NCBI RefSeq assembly: GCF_002243045.1
Contig: NZ_MBKP01000022.1
Location: 1-60,178, forward strand
From: Methanolobus psychrotolerans
GTDB taxonomy: Archaea; Halobacteriota; Methanosarcinia; Methanosarcinales; Methanosarcinaceae
Direction of reading: 5' to 3'
DNA: 60,178 nt
The position numbers and the translations under genes are program-made. This document shows positions 50,790 to 58,213 of this stretch, piece by piece. The notes under the pieces are model-generated. The model ran no database searches. It was given only the letters and a program-made list of their open reading frames with translations, and had not been told where the DNA came from. Within the stretch, counting starts at the first letter, position 1; every line of letters starts with the position of its first letter.

Positions 50790-51239
50790 TTACTCGTAGA
50801 GACAAACCTCATCGATCTTTGAATAGTTAACTATATCTGAATCCTTGAAGTGGATAGCTATTTCGCGCTGTGCCGATTCAACTGAATCTGAAGCGTGTAC
50901 CACATTTCTGCCTGTTTCAATTGCATAGTCTCCCCTTATAGTACCAGGGAGTGCATCAACAGGATTTGTTGCACCGTTCACTGCGCGCATGATAGCAATG
51001 GAGTTCTTTCCTTCCACGACCATGGATACAGAAGGACCTGATGTCACATATTCAATAAGTGAAGCAAAGAAAGGCCTTGCTGCATGTTCCTTGTAGTGCT
51101 CCTTTGCACTATCTTCACTCATGACACCGAGTCTCATGGCTGCGATCTTAAGACCGCGTTTCTCTATCCTTGAGATGATCTCACCCATTAGCCCGCGCTG
51201 TACCGCGTCGGGTTTGATCATAATGTATGTCTGTTCCAT
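50790..51239 (-). CDS. ndk: Nucleoside diphosphate kinase
   Basis: A 149-residue kinase equalising NTP pools. TYIMIKPDAVQRGLMGEII is the family start, and NVVHASDSVESAQREI carries the active-site His phosphorylated during catalysis. The length is typical. GGGTG precedes the ATG. It is co-located with the ribosomal genes, as in many archaea. Confidence 0.97.
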   Translation of the reverse strand: MEQTYIMIKPDAVQRGLMGEIISRIEKRGLKIAAMRLGVMSEDSAKEHYKEHAARPFFASLIEYVTSGPSVSMVVEGKNSIAIMRAVNGATNPVDALPGTIRGDYAIETGRNVVHASDSVESAQREIAIHFKDSDIVNYSKIDEVCLYE

Positions 51240-51252
51240 TTAGAACACCCAA

Positions 51253-51441
51253 TCATGCTTTCTTCAAGTGTATTCTGCCCTGTTCGGTCCAGACGGTACG
51301 TCTTGGCAATCTACCGAGATCGAAGTTGCTTTCGCATTTGGATGAGCAGAAATAATAAGATGAGCCATCTTTCTTTACGAAAAGCTTGCCTGTTCCCGGT
51401 TCAAGAAATTTACCGCAAAAAGAACATTTTCTTTGTTCCAT
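51253..51441 (-). CDS. rpl24e: Ribosomal protein L24e
   Basis: A 62-residue large-subunit protein with a treble-clef zinc finger: CSFCGKF and, later, FCSSKCE supply four cysteines. [16 protein letters not shown] is diagnostic. ATG 51441 follows GAGGTGACT; GTG 51450 overlaps that signal and is not used. It is 13 bases upstream of ndk on the minus strand. Confidence 0.95.
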   Translation of the reverse strand: MEQRKCSFCGKFLEPGTGKLFVKKDGSSYYFCSSKCESNFDLGRLPRRTVWTEQGRIHLKKA

Positions 51442-51451
51442 AGTAGTCACC

Positions 51452-51667
51452 TCATCTGGTAGTCAGTTTCTTGGCTTCTCTGGAAGTCTCGATCAACATC
51501 ATAATGTCGCCGATCCGTATAGGACCAACACAGTTACGGGTGATTATGCGGCCCTTGTCACGTCCTTCAAGTACGCGGCACTGGATCTGGCTGGCTTCAC
51601 CATGCATACCGGTATTACCGATAACATCGATGACCTCAGCCGCATAGCCTGTATCTTCATCTGCCAT
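51452..51667 (-). CDS. rps28e: Ribosomal protein S28e
   Basis: A 71-residue small-subunit OB-fold protein. [18 protein letters not shown] is the start, [20 protein letters not shown] is the core, and [18 protein letters not shown] with a basic tail ends it. GAGGT precedes the ATG. It lies between L7Ae and L24e. Confidence 0.96.
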   Translation of the reverse strand: MADEDTGYAAEVIDVIGNTGMHGEASQIQCRVLEGRDKGRIITRNCVGPIRIGDIMMLIETSREAKKLTTR

Positions 51668-51688
51668 AGTGATACCTCATGTATCGGA

Positions 51689-52045
51689 TTATTTAAGTGC
51701 ACTGACTTTCTGTGCAATGTCTTCAATAAGTTCGCTACCCTTGCCAGCGTCGATAATAGCGACAGCTGAACAAGCAACACCTATTCCACAGGCAGCACCG
51801 AGCTCTTTCTGCTCTTTTACATAGATGTATGGAGTGTTCTTCTCTTCACAGAGTGGTGCAATGTGTGCAATAACTTCTACCGGGTCAACATCCTCTGCAA
51901 TTACTGCAAGCTTTGTGATGCCTCTCTCAATAGCTTTTGTCACTTCATTTATTCCTTTCTTTAATTTACCTGTGTCTCTTGCCAGTTCTACACTCTCAAG
52001 TGCTTTGTTTACGAGTTCTTCTGGAACATCAAATTTAGCTGCCAT
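51689..52045 (-). CDS. rpl7ae: Ribosomal protein L7Ae (also box C/D and K-turn RNA binder)
   Basis: A 118-residue K-turn-binding protein, shared between ribosome, box C/D and H/ACA RNPs and RNase P in archaea. The family segments are [39 protein letters not shown] and [18 protein letters not shown] 52045 with GGAG eight bases upstream is preferred to an earlier start. It is the first gene of the translation run on this strand. Confidence 0.96.
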   Translation of the reverse strand: MAAKFDVPEELVNKALESVELARDTGKLKKGINEVTKAIERGITKLAVIAEDVDPVEVIAHIAPLCEEKNTPYIYVKEQKELGAACGIGVACSAVAIIDAGKGSELIEDIAQKVSALK

Positions 52046-52311
52046 ATTATAATCTCCTTCGAAACCACGATGTATGATCATGGTTTTTCATTATTCATTG
52101 TACACCGGAAACTCCGGCTAATTTGGCCAATTACGATTGTAACAATGTTAACCAATAATTAACTGACACAAAGTCCAATGCCAAAGTAATATTTAAGAAT
52201 TACCGCACTTGCAACCCATTACTGCAGAATGCGCAATTGGAGTCTTTAAATAACCTGTTCATGTATAAACCTTGTGGCAGAAAAACCTAAAAAAAGAAGG
52301 GGGAAATGAAT

Positions 52312-53172
52312 TCACCAGTATTGTTCCATTGCAAGATTAAAGAAGTTTGATGCATTGGTTGTAACAACGACTTTTGCAATTCTTCCATCATCCACAATGG
52401 TTGTATTGTAGAACAGATCCCTTTCAGTACTGTTGCCTTCTAGAGCTGATATAATAGCAAGTGTACTGTCTAGTGGATTGAGGAATATCTCAGTCTTCGA
52501 GTAATTTCCATCGCCCATGTTCCTGAATTCCATATAGTGCTGTTCTGCAAGGGAATCCGTTGAACTTACCATCTGATACTCTGCTCCTGAATCCACATAG
52601 CTAAGCAGTTCTGAAAAATCAGTTGTACCCTGAGTGTTGCCAGAGGCCACATCGACCACTTTTACAAGAGTGTCTTTATCTCCTAAAAGAGTAGGTGTTC
52701 CAATTATATTGTATAAGTTAGAACTTCTCATCAAAAAGGAGTATCCATTGTAAGTATCAGTTACAGCATATTCAAAGTTAATAACTTCAGGATTCAGCAC
52801 ATGTGCTTCAAACCCAAATCCGGCGGAAGCATTATAAGCGGCGAACCTTCTGATCATCAAAGTATTGTAATAAGCATACAGATCAGATATGTTATAATCC
52901 TGAAGGGGTGTTCCATATGTTCTGGAATAGTCAACATATACTGCATTTGACACACCCTCCGGACTGATTGCAAGCCCTCCTGAAATTGAGTTAACTTGTG
53001 CGTTAAAATGTGTGCCTTCTATTATCTCAAAACCCGGCGCATTTTCCAGGTCAGTGATTTCTTCATCACCCTTGGAATTGTTTCCGTTGCCACTAAAGAA
53101 AAATGGTAATATTGACATTACCATTATGAGCGCCAGAAAAATTCCTATGATCTTCACAGATTTTTGGTCCAT
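52312..53172 (-). CDS. Membrane-anchored hypothetical protein
   Basis: A 286-residue protein with one N-terminal helix (about residues 9-27, ending FFFSG) and a large, predicted extracytoplasmic domain that is Asn/Tyr-rich and contains several potential N-glycosylation sites (NYS, NST, NTT). I recognise no motif. The segments FEIIEGTHFNAQVNSISGG and MIRRFAAYNASAGFGF look like conserved strands. GGAG is nine bases before the ATG. It lies 57 bases after the SufB-like gene on the same strand; a functional link to Fe-S assembly is not shown. T-rich sequence (52288-52300, minus strand) follows the gene. Confidence 0.65.
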   Translation of the reverse strand: MDQKSVKIIGIFLALIMVMSILPFFFSGNGNNSKGDEEITDLENAPGFEIIEGTHFNAQVNSISGGLAISPEGVSNAVYVDYSRTYGTPLQDYNISDLYAYYNTLMIRRFAAYNASAGFGFEAHVLNPEVINFEYAVTDTYNGYSFLMRSSNLYNIIGTPTLLGDKDTLVKVVDVASGNTQGTTDFSELLSYVDSGAEYQMVSSTDSLAEQHYMEFRNMGDGNYSKTEIFLNPLDSTLAIISALEGNSTERDLFYNTTIVDDGRIAKVVVTTNASNFFNLAMEQYW

Positions 53173-53229
53173 TCATTCATTCTCCTCATATTATCAATAT
53201 AACAAAATAGCATTAAAACAAAAAATGTA

Positions 53230-54456
53230 TCAGATAGCACTTTCTCCTATCTTCGCTATTGTGGCATCGATATCAGCTTTTAACTCATCTGGAATACCCT
53301 GGATACCAACATCAAGGAATCCCCGTACAATCATACCAACAGCATCTTCTTCTGTAAGCCCTCTTGCCATAAGATATTCTATCTGCTCCCGTGCTATCCT
53401 GCCTACAGCAGCCTCATGTGACAATTCGATATCCTCAACATTTGCTTCAAGTATGGGGATTGCTCTTTGCATTCCGCCTTTACCCAGTACCAGCCCATGA
53501 CATTCAAGATGTCCTTTGGCCCTATCCGCATTGCCTATCATCTCACCACGGGCAATAACCTTACCCCCAGTTGTAATTGTTCTTGAGATGAGTTCCGCCT
53601 TTGTGTCCTCTGCATCAAATATGACCCTGCTTCCAAGATCAAGCTCAGACCCTGGATGTGCTACAGCAATCGTATTTAATCTTGCAAAAGCTCCCTTGCC
53701 TTTAAGGACAACCGTCGGATATGCCTGTATAGATTTGACCGGTTTGAGAGTCACATAGTTATTGATGTATGTTCCATCTTCTTCAACATGGACAACAGTC
53801 CTTGGCCTGACACCTATCTGTTCTGCCCAGTTATGGATCATTGTGAATTTTAAGGTTGCTCCCTTCTTTACGTATATCTCTGAAATTCCCAGATGAAGTC
53901 CCTTTTCGATTCCATGTTTTGTGGAGCATCCCGTTATAACATCAAGTTCCGCCCCCTCTTCAACAATAATTATATTGTGAACTGTCTGGGAAACCTGCTT
54001 TGAACCCAAAAGTAAACATGTCTGGACAGGCATCTTTAATTTCTTGCCCTTTGGAGCCCTTATGAAATATCCATCTGCTTCCTGAAGATAACTCATTGCG
54101 GTATATTTGTCTGCATCCGGTTTAACCAGTTTCCATGAATAATCCTTAAGCCAGTCGTGGACTTTCATTGCATCTTTAAGGGACATGAGTTCCACAACAT
54201 CCTTATCACGCATGGACGTGTGTGAAACTGCATTATCAAGCATAATAAAACTACCAGCCCTGTTTTCTTCCGAAGGCGTGAATCCTACATTCAAGAGAGT
54301 CCTCTGATCCTCTTCGCTAAGTTCTGAGAGATTATCAGTACTTTCCACATCATGCGGAGCAATCCCATACTCATCAAGATCGAAATCCTCTCCATAAGCA
54401 GCAGTCTTCTTGAGTGCCTCCTCCACTTTCTTCCTCATATCTTCATCAGCTTGCAT
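53230..54456 (-). CDS. SufB/SufD-like Fe-S scaffold protein (SmsB-type)
   Basis: A 408-residue beta-helix protein of the SufBD family. Hallmarks are IIVEEGAELDVITGCS, the repeated strands of the helix (GKGAFARLNTIAVAHPGSELDLGSRV), and the C-terminal ELSHEAAVGRI with conserved Glu and His and EQIEYLMARGLTEEDAV. Only one SufBD protein and one SufC are present, the minimal two-gene arrangement known from methanogens. ATG 54456 follows GAGGAG by eight bases. It overlaps the sufC-like gene by 22 bases. It assembles Fe-S clusters in the cytoplasm. Confidence 0.88.
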   Translation of the reverse strand: MQADEDMRKKVEEALKKTAAYGEDFDLDEYGIAPHDVESTDNLSELSEEDQRTLLNVGFTPSEENRAGSFIMLDNAVSHTSMRDKDVVELMSLKDAMKVHDWLKDYSWKLVKPDADKYTAMSYLQEADGYFIRAPKGKKLKMPVQTCLLLGSKQVSQTVHNIIIVEEGAELDVITGCSTKHGIEKGLHLGISEIYVKKGATLKFTMIHNWAEQIGVRPRTVVHVEEDGTYINNYVTLKPVKSIQAYPTVVLKGKGAFARLNTIAVAHPGSELDLGSRVIFDAEDTKAELISRTITTGGKVIARGEMIGNADRAKGHLECHGLVLGKGGMQRAIPILEANVEDIELSHEAAVGRIAREQIEYLMARGLTEEDAVGMIVRGFLDVGIQGIPDELKADIDATIAKIGESAI

Positions 54457-55181
54457 TTGATACACTCCTCATATCCCTGTTCTTTGATCTCTGTAAGCAT
54501 CTCACGTGGGTTTCCTGAACACATGACAGTTCCATTACACAGTATGTATCCCCTATCGGCTTCTACATAGTCAAGGACCTGTCCGGTATGTGTGATCACC
54601 AATGCGGATTTACCGTGTTTGCACCTGTCACCGGCACATTTACAGTCTTTTTGCAAGAGTTGGTTTATAGTTTTGCCAATCTGCTCAATGCTTACAAGGT
54701 CCACGCCGGACTCAGGCTCATCAAGAAGAACAAAATCCGGGTTCTGTGCAGAAAGCTGGAGAAGCTCTGATCTTTTGATCTCCCCTCCTGAAAAACCTAC
54801 ATTCACATCCCTTTCATAGAACCTTACCATATCCAGTGTTTCAGCCAGACTTTCAGTCTCCTTGAGGTCCTTGGAAATGACATTCAAAAGATCATAAAGT
54901 TTGACACCACTCATATTAGGAGGTCTCTGTGTCATGATACCCATTCCCATTTGTGCCCTTTCAAATACCGACATGTGGGTGATATCCTCCCCTTTGAAGA
55001 TAATTTCTCCTTCTAAAACATTATAACCACTGAATCCCATTAGTGTCATAAGAAGTGCAGACTTGCCTGCTCCGTTTGGCCCGAAAAGAACGTTAGTATA
55101 CCCAGCTTCAACAGTAAGGTCAACGCCTTTCAATATCCTTCGGCCGCCGATTTCAACTGTTAGATTATTGATCTCCAGCAC
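54435..55181 (-). CDS. sufC: SufC-like Fe-S assembly ATPase (SmsC-type)
   Basis: A 248-residue ABC ATPase. Walker A is FGPNGAGKSALL, then a Q-loop region MTQRPPNMSGV, signature FSGGEIKRSELL, Walker B FVLLDEPESGVDL and H-loop VITHTG. Between Walker B and the H-loop is a cysteine-rich insert CKCAGDRCKHG, and the C-terminus has CIKCKLMK; such cysteines are absent from ordinary SufC. GTG 55181 follows GGAGG by seven bases. It powers the SufB-like scaffold encoded in the overlapping gene. Confidence 0.9.
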   Translation of the reverse strand: MLEINNLTVEIGGRRILKGVDLTVEAGYTNVLFGPNGAGKSALLMTLMGFSGYNVLEGEIIFKGEDITHMSVFERAQMGMGIMTQRPPNMSGVKLYDLLNVISKDLKETESLAETLDMVRFYERDVNVGFSGGEIKRSELLQLSAQNPDFVLLDEPESGVDLVSIEQIGKTINQLLQKDCKCAGDRCKHGKSALVITHTGQVLDYVEADRGYILCNGTVMCSGNPREMLTEIKEQGYEECIKCKLMKI

Positions 55182-55356
55182 AATATGGCCTCCTTTTATG
55201 ATAATTGATGCCCATGAAATGAATAATTCATGAAAATCCTGCTCTATTATACAGGTTATCGGTTAAAAACCTATTGAAATTTGAAAAAACAGTATGCTAA
55301 TTCAAGGTCATGCTACAGATATCAAATATATAGTCCCTTAGATGAGTAAATATAAC

Positions 55357-55653
55357 TCACAATCCCAGTTCTCTGGCAATCTCCTGGAACTCTTTTCCCT
55401 TTTCAGTTGTAATATAAATATTATCATTTTGCTCAATCAGACCCTTTTCTTTTAACAAGGCCAAGTATTTGTTAACGACTTCAAAATTTAAATTAGCACT
55501 GTACACTATATGTGTTTTTTTTGCCCCCTCTAATGCAGCCCTTAAAATTTCCACACTTATAGCAGTTCTGCTCCTTCTGATAATAACACATCCACACCTG
55601 AATATATAATTGGAATGATATCTTTTGTCGCGTTTTCGGGATGGGAACTTCAT
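55357..55653 (-). CDS. Winged-helix DNA-binding protein
   Basis: A 98-residue archaeal winged-helix protein. After a basic N-terminus, RTAISVEILRAALEGAKKTHI leads into helix-turn-helix residues NFEVVNKYLALLKEKGLI, then a wing (DNIYITTEKGKEF) and a last helix. This resembles the small archaeal regulators annotated as winged-helix proteins with a methanogen-wide distribution. ATG 55653 follows GTGGGAG by five bases. Upstream are tandem 14-base repeats, each with its own ATG, described as a finding. The first 30 residues are variable, and the conserved part begins at IIRRSR. Confidence 0.75.
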   Translation of the reverse strand: MKFPSRKRDKRYHSNYIFRCGCVIIRRSRTAISVEILRAALEGAKKTHIVYSANLNFEVVNKYLALLKEKGLIEQNDNIYITTEKGKEFQEIARELGL

Positions 55654-55660
55654 TAATACT

Positions 55661-55704
55661 CCCACATTAATAACCCCACATTAATAACCCCACATTAATA
55701 ACCC
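55661..55704 (-). repeat. Tandem 14-bp repeats before winged-helix gene
   Basis: Three copies of ATGTGGGGTTATTA (minus strand; the copy nearest the gene reads ATGTGGGAGTATTA) abut the start codon at 55653, with a partial copy further upstream. ATGs fall at 55695, 55681 and 55667. Each opens a four-codon frame (Met-Trp-Gly/Glu-Tyr) whose TAA overlaps the next ATG as TAATG. Confidence 0.75.
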
Positions 55705-55790
55705 CATCATTCCCAACCAAATAGTTCTGAAAGGATTTTATCACTTTTTCCGGCATCCGTTATAAATATATAATAATATATACATAGATA

Positions 55791-56384
55791 TTAAATGCTC
55801 CCGCTTTTGACTACCTTTTCTATCCACATTAACATGAGCAATACTATCAGAAAGATGAATGTTACCTGCCACAGATAATAATGCACATAACTGAAAAATG
55901 CAGGATAGATCATTCCGACAAAGGAAAGGAGTACCAATCTTAGCATGTTTATAATTAACATTGCAGGTAGTCCCAGAATTATGCCAAGTAACTTGTTACG
56001 CAATTTCGTAGGATAGGCAAGCACACATCCGGCATAGACTAACAGTTCATACATTCCTGTGCATTCATCTATCACCATCATAGAGAAGCCATTCATGTAA
56101 ACAGACTGGCCATAGGAAGAACTTTCCACCCCTAAAATAGACAGAAGTACTGAAAGAGTATTTGCAGTCAGAGTGCTAAGGAAAACGAACTTCTCCTGGA
56201 AGATCACATATGTCCCAGTGAAAAGTGCTATGTAGAATAGATACTGGCCTATGAATTTAATGACATGCACATTCTTTTTTAAAAATTGCCCCACATTATT
56301 TTTAGTGTAAACAGACTGAACATCTGCCCTCTCTACAGTTTGATGTTTCCTGGCGCCTTTTAAATTCCTGCTTTTTTTAGCCAT
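55791..56384 (-). CDS. artB: Archaeosortase B-like membrane peptidase/transpeptidase
   Basis: A 197-residue exosortase/archaeosortase with about five or six membrane helices from residue 40 onward. Catalytic elements are ECTGMYELL (Cys), NMLRLVLLS (Arg) and the HYYLWQVTF segment (His). It removes C-terminal sorting tails from surface proteins and probably links them to lipid. The VPXXXP-CTERM tails of the two proteins encoded next to it suggest the ArtB subtype. GGAGG is four bases before the ATG. It lies 41 bases after the 56426 gene on the same strand. Confidence 0.85.
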   Translation of the reverse strand: MAKKSRNLKGARKHQTVERADVQSVYTKNNVGQFLKKNVHVIKFIGQYLFYIALFTGTYVIFQEKFVFLSTLTANTLSVLLSILGVESSSYGQSVYMNGFSMMVIDECTGMYELLVYAGCVLAYPTKLRNKLLGIILGLPAMLIINMLRLVLLSFVGMIYPAFFSYVHYYLWQVTFIFLIVLLMLMWIEKVVKSGSI

Positions 56385-56401
56385 ACTTCCTCCAAGAAAA
56401 A

Positions 56402-56418
56402 AGAAACTTAAAAAAAAA
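56402..56418 (-). terminator. T-run between surface protein and archaeosortase
   Basis: On the minus strand a run of at least nine T follows the stop codon of the surface protein gene by a few bases. It may allow partial read-through into artB. Confidence 0.4.
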
Positions 56419-56425
56419 TGTGGAA

Positions 56426-57976
56426 TTAATCACGGCGTCTTAGCGTGACAATTCCAAGGACTCCAAGTATGCCTATCATAGCCAGTATACCAACCGGTGT
56501 CAGTAATGGAACAACAGGCTGGCAGTGATAATGACTTGGGTCCGTATCATTTACAGTGTTGCCGGCATCGTCTTCTCCCGTCACAGTAGCAATGTTCTTG
56601 TATAGTGGGACACATTCCTCAACAGTAGCGGTGACCTCATATGTCCACGTCTCCCCGACATCCAGGATGTTGTCAGCATTCATGCTCTTTGAGACGATAT
56701 TTGCAGCGGGGATAACTCCAAGCTTGTCATCGACAACAACAATGTTCTCCAAAGGCACATTTCCGGTGTTCGTGACGAAGTATTCCCATGTAACGGTTTC
56801 ACCCACTCCTATCTGAGGACCACTCGGGAAATCAGCATCAAAGCCATTGGTATGTTTCTCTATGTCGATATCCGGCTCACACCTTACTATATAGTGGCTT
56901 GGATCACTGTCTGTTACGGGAATTCCCAACCAGTCTGCGTCGACTTCACCGATGTTGGCATACTGTCCGCAGTCTGCTGTACCTGTCATCTGGTACACCC
57001 ACAGCTCACCTACATCCAGAACATCGTCATTGTTAATGCTCTTGGAGATTATGTTTGCAGCCGGTACGACTCCAAGCTTATCGTCAGTAACTACCACGTT
57101 GCTCAGTGGTACATTTCCATCGTTTGTTACTCTGTATGTCCAGGTAACTGCCTGTCCTGGTGCAAGGCTTGGACCTGTTGGCGTATCTGCATCAAAGCCA
57201 TTGGTCCACTTCTCAATATCAACATCCGGATTCGGTATAGTGAAATAGATAAATGCCTGATCTTCACCGGGGATATCAAGATTTCCTCCTGCAACTACCC
57301 TTACTTCAAAGTCATTTCCCGGAGTCAGATCAAATTGATCCTTAAGACCCGATATGGATATCTCATAGACAGCATTTGAGGCCTGACTAGTCGCCGCTAA
57401 TACATTTCCTACACCAAATCCAGGGAAAGCACCGCTAAGAGGATTTACCGTCCAGTCATTATTTGAAAGTTTTATCTGTACACTCTTGCCACCCTGAGTT
57501 AATACAATACTGAACTGCTCTCCCGGACCGATACCATTTATCGGCTTTCCGGTTACATCGCCTATTGTATCACCGTTGGATATCAAAGAGGATATACTTC
57601 CGTCACCATCGAGATCACCTGGCAGACCATACACAGTACACATACCATATAGAGTGTCAGTTCCAAGGTCATAGTGCGCATATAGCTCCCTTATGTCATA
57701 ACCACTTTCAAAAGGTCCGGCAGTACCCATATCCTCGTTGTAGCCTGTACCTGAGTCCCTCATCGGGTCTTCATCGTACCAATTTGCATTCTGGAAAATT
57801 ACCATTTTAGTTCCAAACGGACCAGTCGGATCATATGTTGACCCTTCTACCTGACCATAATTCCAGTTCTCATCCCACTCCCCAACTCCACGCACTCCAT
57901 CAATAGTTATTGCCATGGCACTGGGGACGGAGAATAAAACAATAAGTATTCCAAACATTACATGTAGTTTGTTCAT
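56426..57976 (-). CDS. VPXXXP-CTERM surface protein with two DUF11-like repeats
   Basis: A 516-residue exported protein. The signal peptide is at 1-22 (FGILIVLFSVPSAMA). A unique beta-rich domain follows to about 265, then two 110-residue repeats starting with DVDIEKWTNGFDAD and DIDIEKHTNGFDAD, each ending in a DPSHY motif. The C-terminus is VPLLTPVG, a membrane helix and an RRRD tail, the VPXXXP sorting signal for an archaeosortase B. The enzyme is encoded next to it. ATG 57976 with GGGAG nine bases upstream is used; a frame beginning at 58033 would add unconserved residues before the signal peptide. Confidence 0.82.
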   Translation of the reverse strand: MNKLHVMFGILIVLFSVPSAMAITIDGVRGVGEWDENWNYGQVEGSTYDPTGPFGTKMVIFQNANWYDEDPMRDSGTGYNEDMGTAGPFESGYDIRELYAHYDLGTDTLYGMCTVYGLPGDLDGDGSISSLISNGDTIGDVTGKPINGIGPGEQFSIVLTQGGKSVQIKLSNNDWTVNPLSGAFPGFGVGNVLAATSQASNAVYEISISGLKDQFDLTPGNDFEVRVVAGGNLDIPGEDQAFIYFTIPNPDVDIEKWTNGFDADTPTGPSLAPGQAVTWTYRVTNDGNVPLSNVVVTDDKLGVVPAANIISKSINNDDVLDVGELWVYQMTGTADCGQYANIGEVDADWLGIPVTDSDPSHYIVRCEPDIDIEKHTNGFDADFPSGPQIGVGETVTWEYFVTNTGNVPLENIVVVDDKLGVIPAANIVSKSMNADNILDVGETWTYEVTATVEECVPLYKNIATVTGEDDAGNTVNDTDPSHYHCQPVVPLLTPVGILAMIGILGVLGIVTLRRRD

Positions 57977-58213
57977 TATTTTCCGCTCCCTTTTGATAAA
58001 TAATATACTTCTCAATAATGGTTTAGTTGCCACAATATATAGCGATACAGCAAACTAAATTCAGTATCTTTGTTAGGTAAAAGAACTACGTAAAATGGCT
58101 TTTCTTTGAATGACATATAAAAAGTGAAATCAATTCTCCAATTCGAAGAAAAAGAAGTTGAATTGTTGATCTCAGGCAAAATCAGAATACATTTTTAGAA
58201 AGAAAAGGAGGAA

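Noticed and set aside
55661-55704. Possible CRISPR-like direct repeats
   Set aside because: Units are 14 bases, strictly adjacent without spacers, and end exactly at a start codon.
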